From Desulfurococcales archaeon (GTDB lineage: Archaea > Thermoproteota > Thermoprotei_A > Sulfolobales > NBVN01): a stretch of 10,572 nucleotides of DNA. The notes beneath the pieces were generated by a model that made no database searches, was not told the DNA's origin, and was given only the letters and a program-made list of their open reading frames with translations. This document shows, piece after piece, positions 7,220 through 10,572 of this stretch. Location of the stretch: assembly GCA_021158735.1 (NCBI GenBank), contig JAGGUC010000171.1, positions 1 to 10,572 on the forward strand, read 5' to 3'. Both the position numbers and the translations under genes were made by a program. The first letter of the stretch is position 1. Each line of letters starts with the position of its first letter.

Positions 7220-8807
7220 CTAGAGCGTTCTACTCCGTATTACTACTGCAACCAGTGATGGCAGATGCCTTAGGTTGACTTTCGAGAATTCTCTCTCCAC
7301 TACCTCAGGATCTTCCCTCACCATCGATATCCAGTTCTCCATAGTTTCTAGAGCTTTCTCAGCAACGCTGTTAACTACCTTACGAACCAGCGGATTCCTT
7401 ATAGATGAAAGTACCTTTGGGTATATGATACGTGAGAACTTCATGCTTAGTGCCCACCCAGCAAACATGCAGTCCAGCGCCTCCTGTAGTAAGTCCTTAA
7501 AGTACCTTGAAATTAGCTCTGCCCTCGATCTGTGTCCCCCTATCGGTACAAGAAGTAGGGGAATGCCCATCCCTTAAAACCCTCGTCCCTGAGTTTATCT
7601 ATGAGCTCTGTAGTCTTCACGTAGTCCTCCGGTGTAGCGTTCGGGGAACCCGACAATGTAGGTGAGACACGGGTACCAGTAATTATCGTTAAGAAGCTTA
7701 ACCCCCCTTCAATACCACGTCAGGCCATTCCTCAAGTCTCCACGGATACGCCTTACCCCTGAAGTACATGCCAGCTATTCTTGGGCTCCCGCTCTCTAAC
7801 CCTACCTGCGGAAATGTTGGCTCACTATCTGAGAACCCGTTAATGTCTGTTATGAACTCAACAACATCCTTTAGTACAAGAGCTGATGACAGCGTTACGT
7901 GGCTGAAGCCTACTTTATTAACGCCATACCTTCTAGCAACCTTGAGAGTCTTTAAGAATAAATAACTTCATTACTGCCTCGGGATTAAAATCAAGATCCC
8001 TAGCACCATAGAGCAGCACATCTTCAGTAGCGTAGCCAACTGCCTTCACCCCCGCCTTAAGGTTCAGCTCTATCTCCCTCAAAACTACGTCAAGGGGTAT
8101 GGACCTGAAGAAGAACATTGTAGGGCTACAGAACTGGCACCCCCTAGGGCACCCGCGAGTAATCTGTACTACACCATTTCTTGACGGAGTAACTATTGGC
8201 GGAACTTCATCAACAGGCACAACATCTCCTTTAACGTACTTAGGTACATCCTCACCGCTGAGTACCTTCACTATAAGCGGGAATGTGAGTTCAGCTTCAC
8301 CATCAAAGAGAACATCTATGCCGAACTTCTCCTCGAGACCCTTAAGTTGCCACACTCCTGGGCCACCAACAACGACCTTAAATCCGTACCTCCTCTTAAG
8401 CTTTGTCAGTTTTTCCATCAGCTTCTCGAATTCGTACTGCGTGCAGGTCACCCCACCACTTAATACCCTGAGGGTTCATGATACGGGCGCTAGCCCCTGA
8501 GGATCAACTACGTGCACTCCAATTACTGCCGTATCCTTGTCTACCACCTTCTCAACGTGCTCCGGAGGTATGATGACTACCTCATCACGCCTGAACCCAG
8601 CTGCAAGTAATGCGGCCTCGACCTTAGCTAGCGCGTATGGCGCGAATGCTGCTCTGCCCTCCCTACGGGCGCTGGGGAAGCTAGTATTCTGTACTCCACA
8701 AATCTCTGCACTAGCCTAAAGGGCAAGCACAGGCCAAAGCCGAGAGATTCAATGCTGTTGAAGTCAGTGAATAGAGCCCTATCAGCCGTGAGCACGACCT
8801 TAATCAT
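7220..8807 (-). pseudogene. Broken B12-binding/radical SAM protein gene
   Basis: From ATG 8807 a protein of about 525 residues can be followed to the stop at 7220, but only by changing frame several times. It starts MIKVVLTADRALF and runs to APV at 8664. A lost base near 8658-8664 then shifts to a frame giving FAPYALAKVEAALLAAGF and VIGVHVVDPQGLAPVS. A TGA at 8476-8478 follows, where the context suggests Trp. The same frame continues through VVVGGPGVWQL (cobalamin-domain-like) and the radical SAM cluster motif CPRGCQFC. A 7-base insertion near 7951-7961 breaks the frame before VGFSHVTLSSALVLKD. Further one-base changes are visible at a C6 run (7702-7707), at GGGG 7643-7646 and at GGGG 7558-7561. 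The last fragment, LLLVPIGG to the end, is in a third frame. The family binds [4Fe-4S] and SAM; this copy cannot make an intact protein by normal decoding. The expected residues at each break are my reading of frame continuity, not an alignment. Confidence 0.85.
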
Positions 8808-8850
8808 GTTTTCAGGCCCTCACCCGGAAACTATCTTAGTCAGCACTTTC

Positions 8851-9291
8851 TCAATTTCTGTGAGATCCTCGAGAAATTTCCCTAACCCTGATCTCATTAT
8901 CTCCCTTCAAGCCCGCCTCAATTAGGCCCTCCAAGGTCTTTATCAGCGGCCTCACACCTCTCTCAAGAACTTCATGAAGTCTTGACAGAATCGCTCTAGA
9001 CGACTTGGATACTGGTACGTAAGCATACTTCCTACCAACCTTCCTCTTATTCACGAGGCCTAACCTCTCGAGGTTATTCATACATGTGAATAGCGTAGTT
9101 CTAGCGTATCCCGTCAATTGAGATAACTCGTCAATCACCAGCGGCTCCTTAATAACATACATAGCAGCTAGAGCATGAGAGCACGAGTCCGGAAGGCCTA
9201 AAAGTGTAATTAAGCGTTTAAGGCCTTCGACAATAGGTTCTAATTCTTCAAGAATTCTTCTATAGCTACTCAACTCCCTTACAGCTACCAT
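8851..9291 (-). CDS. Winged-helix transcriptional regulator (MarR/TrmB/GbsR-like)
   Basis: A 146-residue DNA-binding protein. Residues 15-32 form a leading helix. The winged HTH spans about 35-95, with the recognition helix around 63-78 (ARTTLFTCMNNLERLGLV) and a basic wing KRKVGRKYAYVPV (82-94). A C-terminal helix (97-128) probably dimerises. After residue 138 the protein ends in RGSHRN, but the next frame continues without stop as FLEDLTEIEKVLTKIVSG and ends at 8820, 13 bases before the radical SAM start. This suggests a one-base slip in the GGGAAATTT stretch near 8872-8882 and a slightly altered C-terminus. The regulator and radical SAM pseudogene look like one transcription unit. A TATA box and palindrome upstream suggest self-regulation. 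ATG 9291 is preceded by AGAGGG at short spacing. Ligand and targets unknown. Confidence 0.78.
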   Translation of the reverse strand: MVAVRELSSYRRILEELEPIVEGLKRLITLLGLPDSCSHALAAMYVIKEPLVIDELSQLTGYARTTLFTCMNNLERLGLVNKRKVGRKYAYVPVSKSSRAILSRLHEVLERGVRPLIKTLEGLIEAGLKGDNEIRVREISRGSHRN

Positions 9292-9330
9292 GCCCTCTAC
9301 TACCCAGGAGTTATGGTTCCCCTGACGACT

Positions 9331-9344
9331 AATATATTTTTCGA
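9331..9344 (-). promoter_or_regulatory. TATA box of the winged-helix regulator gene
   Basis: On the minus strand CGAAAAATATATTA gives a BRE-like purine stretch followed by a strong box A. About 26 bases downstream falls near 9308, leaving a leader of roughly 16 bases before ATG 9291. Confidence 0.6.
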
Positions 9345-9345
9345 T

Positions 9346-9367
9346 ATTTTCCGAATATTCAGAAAAT
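9346..9367. promoter_or_regulatory. 22-bp near-perfect palindrome, probable operator
   Basis: The arms ATTTTC (9346-9351) and GAAAAT (9362-9367) flank a perfect core GAATATTC (9353-9360); only the pair 9352/9361 does not match. It sits directly upstream of the TATA box of the winged-helix gene. Such a position suits a dimeric regulator controlling TFB/TBP access, most simply the regulator encoded next to it. The binding partner is inferred. Confidence 0.5.
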
Positions 9368-9440
9368 TCAGTAAGAACAGACGCGTAGAGACTCCACTAA
9401 GTAATATTACGTTTTAAGTAACCTGTGCGTGGAGACTAAC

Positions 9441-9490
9441 TCAGCATTCAGCGCGCACTCATCACTCATCAGGCCCGCATTTCTCAGTAT
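9441..9490 (-). ncRNA. Weak candidate C/D box sRNA (degenerate C box)
   Basis: Reading the minus strand: ATACTGA (9490-9484) as a poor C box, an 11-nt spacer, D' CTGA (9472-9469), a 3-nt gap, a perfect C' GTGATGA (9465-9459), a 14-nt spacer and D CTGA (9444-9441). The D'-3 nt-C' unit is exactly as in archaeal guides. However, the C box lacks the first GA needed for a k-turn and the second guide is 2 nt too long. A TAATAAGG box near 9523-9530 is suitably placed. It may be a decayed guide RNA or chance. Confidence 0.25.
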
Positions 9491-9555
9491 GGAGAGGTAC
9501 CAATACATTGAGTCCCCCTACCTTATTACCCGTGTAGGTCTCCTAGTTAGACTTC

Positions 9556-9561
9556 TTATAT
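9556..9561 (+). promoter_or_regulatory. TATA box of the C/D box sRNA
   Basis: CTTATATTTC (9555-9564) contains TTATAT. A start about 26 bases downstream falls near 9585-9588, which puts the C box roughly 10 nt from the 5' end, as usual for archaeal C/D sRNAs. Confidence 0.55.
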
Positions 9562-9587
9562 TTCTTGATACGCTACTAATTAATCGG

Positions 9588-9650
9588 AATTCTTGAGTGA
9601 TGATAAAGGGAAGAGCTGAGTATTGATGAGCTCACCCTTGGCTGATCCTG
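9588..9650 (+). ncRNA. C/D box sRNA guiding 2'-O-methylation
   Basis: All four boxes appear in order with archaeal spacing. C box GTGATGA is at 9597-9603, a 12-nt guide TAAAGGGAAGAG follows, then D' CTGA (9616-9619), a 3-nt spacer, C' TTGATGA (9623-9629), a 12-nt guide GCTCACCCTTGG, and D CTGA (9642-9645). Archaeal C/D RNPs (L7Ae, Nop5, fibrillarin) need close to 12 nt between boxes, so this match is unlikely by chance. By the D+5 rule the D' guide would direct methylation of the fifth base in CUCUUCCCUUUA (a U), and the D guide the fifth base in CCAAGGGUGAGC (a G). I cannot name the rRNA or tRNA targets. The C' box has U at its first, tolerant position. Flanks pair by only GA/TC. RNA ends are estimated. 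Confidence 0.8.
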
Positions 9651-9667
9651 CAGATAGGTACTGGAGG

Positions 9668-9718
9668 TCAGTGAGGCGGGATGGCATCATCGCTCAGCTG
9701 AGGACGAGGGGTCATCAT
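9668..9718 (-). ncRNA. Candidate C/D box sRNA on the opposite strand
   Basis: On the minus strand: perfect C box ATGATGA (9718-9712), a 14-nt spacer, D' CTGA (9697-9694), a 3-nt gap, C' ATGATGC (9690-9684, one mismatch), a 12-nt guide CATCCCGCCTCA, and D CTGA (9671-9668). The D' side is 2 nt longer than archaeal guides normally allow. CTTATAG near 9754-9760 is a possible TATA box. If real, its D guide would target UGAGGCGGGAUG. It lies tail to tail with the strong plus-strand sRNA. Plausible but unproven. Confidence 0.35.
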
Positions 9719-9860
9719 TAGTTAGCTCTGTGATTTTACCTGACATCAACCCCTATAAGTTAAGTCACCGTAGAGGCATGTTGGATGTGACCCCTATTCC
9801 GCTTAATCATTACTGTTTATTGAGTTCACCAGTAACTTAGTATTGAGTGAGTGATTCGGT

Positions 9861-10572
9861 ATGTCCGAGGAATATATTAAGAAGGGTATAGAGCTAGCTG
9901 CGAAGTACTTAGCTAACTCTAGCTTTGCTACAGCCTTAACGGGCGCTGGCATATCAGCTGAGAGCGGTATCCCCATGTTCCGTGGTAGAGGAGGACTTTG
10001 GGAGAAGTACGACCCTGAGGAGGTCGCTACAGCTGAAGCGCTAAGGAGGAACCCTGGGCTCGTTTGGAGGCTCCACGTGGAGCTAATGAAGGTTGCATTC
10101 AGCGCTAAGCCTAATCCAGCTCACATTGCCTTAGCTGAGCTTGAAGAGCTTGGGGTGCTTAAGTGCGTAATAACTCAGAACGTAGACGATCTTCACCGAG
10201 TAGCTGGCAGTAAGTGCATTGTGGAGCTGCACGGCAACATCAGGTGGGTTAGGTGTACTTCATGCACCTTTAGGGCTAGAGTAGACAGGCTGCCTGAGGA
10301 AGTACCGCCTAAGTGCCCTATCTGCGGCTCTCTTCTTAGACCTGACGTAGTCTTCTTTGGCGAGCCGCTGCCCGAGGACGCCTTAAGGAGGGCCTACGAC
10401 CTCTGCATGAGGGCGGACGCAATACTAGTTGTGGGTACGAGCGCGGTAGTAATGCCTGCAGGAATGCTTCCTCACATAGTTAAGGAGGGTGGCGGGAGAG
10501 TAATTGAGGTGAACCTAGAGCCTTCAGCCATATCGCCAATAGCTGACATCACAATCCTAGGTAAGGCAGGTG
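9861..10572 (+). CDS. cobB: Sir2-family NAD-dependent protein deacetylase/deacylase, 3' end beyond window
   Basis: The 237 visible codons cover most of a roughly 250-residue class sirtuin, which removes acetyl or acyl groups from lysine using NAD. In archaea a known target is the chromatin protein Alba. Motifs: TGAGISAESGIPMFRG (27-42) for NAD binding, TQNVDDLH (105-112), catalytic His124 in ELHGNIRW, a zinc ribbon with Cys132/Cys135 and Cys152/Cys155, PDVVFFGEPLP (161-171), GTSAVVMPAG (192-201) and EVNLEP (216-221). All key residues are present, so it should be active. Only the last part is missing. ATG 9861 has a poor Shine-Dalgarno; TTTATTG (9816-9822) could be the TATA box, giving a short leader. 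It is divergent from the regulator gene across the RNA-bearing spacer. Confidence 0.92.
   Translation, partial: MSEEYIKKGIELAAKYLANSSFATALTGAGISAESGIPMFRGRGGLWEKYDPEEVATAEALRRNPGLVWRLHVELMKVAFSAKPNPAHIALAELEELGVLKCVITQNVDDLHRVAGSKCIVELHGNIRWVRCTSCTFRARVDRLPEEVPPKCPICGSLLRPDVVFFGEPLPEDALRRAYDLCMRADAILVVGTSAVVMPAGMLPHIVKEGGGRVIEVNLEPSAISPIADITILGKAG

Larger units (their letters stand above)
9292..9860. other. Gene-free region rich in RNA-like signals
   Basis: No convincing protein gene is seen between the regulator and the Sir2 gene. The region holds the regulator promoter and palindrome at its left end, one strong C/D box sRNA on the plus strand, two weaker C/D-like arrangements on the minus strand, and the Sir2 promoter at its right end. 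A 31-codon frame (9626-9721) overlaps the sRNA and is not called. No tRNA cloverleaf or T-loop was recognised. Confidence 0.6.

Noticed and set aside
8476..8478. TGA as a recoded selenocysteine or pyrrolysine-like codon
   Set aside because: The context suggests Trp, no selenocysteine insertion element was recognised, and several frameshifts elsewhere in the gene make decay the simpler reading.
7768..8719. Plus-strand frames opposite the radical SAM pseudogene
   Set aside because: They are Ser/Thr/Pro-rich antisense frames. The minus strand carries the recognisable protein.
9626..9721. 31-codon plus-strand frame starting ATG 9626 (contains DPADRYWRSVRRDG)
   Set aside because: Very short, starts inside the sRNA C' box, has no Shine-Dalgarno and I recognise no family. 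It could be a gene remnant but cannot be supported.

Overview
This window looks like a stretch of chromosome from a thermophilic archaeon, most likely a crenarchaeote (Thermoproteota). The reasons are AGG/AGA-rich arginine codons, TATA-type promoters, Shine-Dalgarno sites matching the archaeal 16S tail (AGGAGGTG), a Thr-rich stalk on a surface protein, and a textbook archaeal C/D box guide RNA. I cannot name the species from sequence alone.

Left part (1-3212): two GT4-type glycosyltransferases are transcribed divergently. The leftward one runs off the window edge. A convergent gene for a galactose-1-phosphate uridylyltransferase family protein overlaps the tail of the second glycosyltransferase by 20 bp. 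Together they suggest sugar-nucleotide use and glycan assembly.

Middle (3296-7217): a membrane-anchored transglutaminase-like protein on a Thr-rich stalk is followed by a DUF488 protein. Then comes a divergent pair: a DapA/KDG-aldolase-type lyase (minus) and a class III PLP aminotransferase (plus). The lyase lacks the arginine expected of true dihydrodipicolinate synthase, so a 2-keto acid aldolase or related catabolic role is more likely.

Right-centre (7220-9291): on the minus strand, a winged-helix regulator precedes a large B12-binding/radical SAM gene. The radical SAM gene is clearly broken. Its protein can be read almost continuously across three frames but is interrupted by a TGA in place of tryptophan, a 7-base insertion and several one-base changes in G/C runs. 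The regulator also seems to carry a frameshift near its end. A TATA box and a 22-bp near-perfect palindrome, probably an operator, lie upstream of the regulator.

Right (9292-10572): a 570-bp region without protein genes holds a canonical C/D box sRNA (two 12-nt guides, 3-nt D'-C' spacer, its own TATA box) and two weaker C/D-like arrangements on the opposite strand. After it a Sir2-family NAD-dependent deacylase begins and runs off the window end. The most rewarding items are the guide RNA with its possible neighbours and the freshly decayed regulator/radical SAM unit. I found no mobile element, CRISPR array, tRNA or rRNA.
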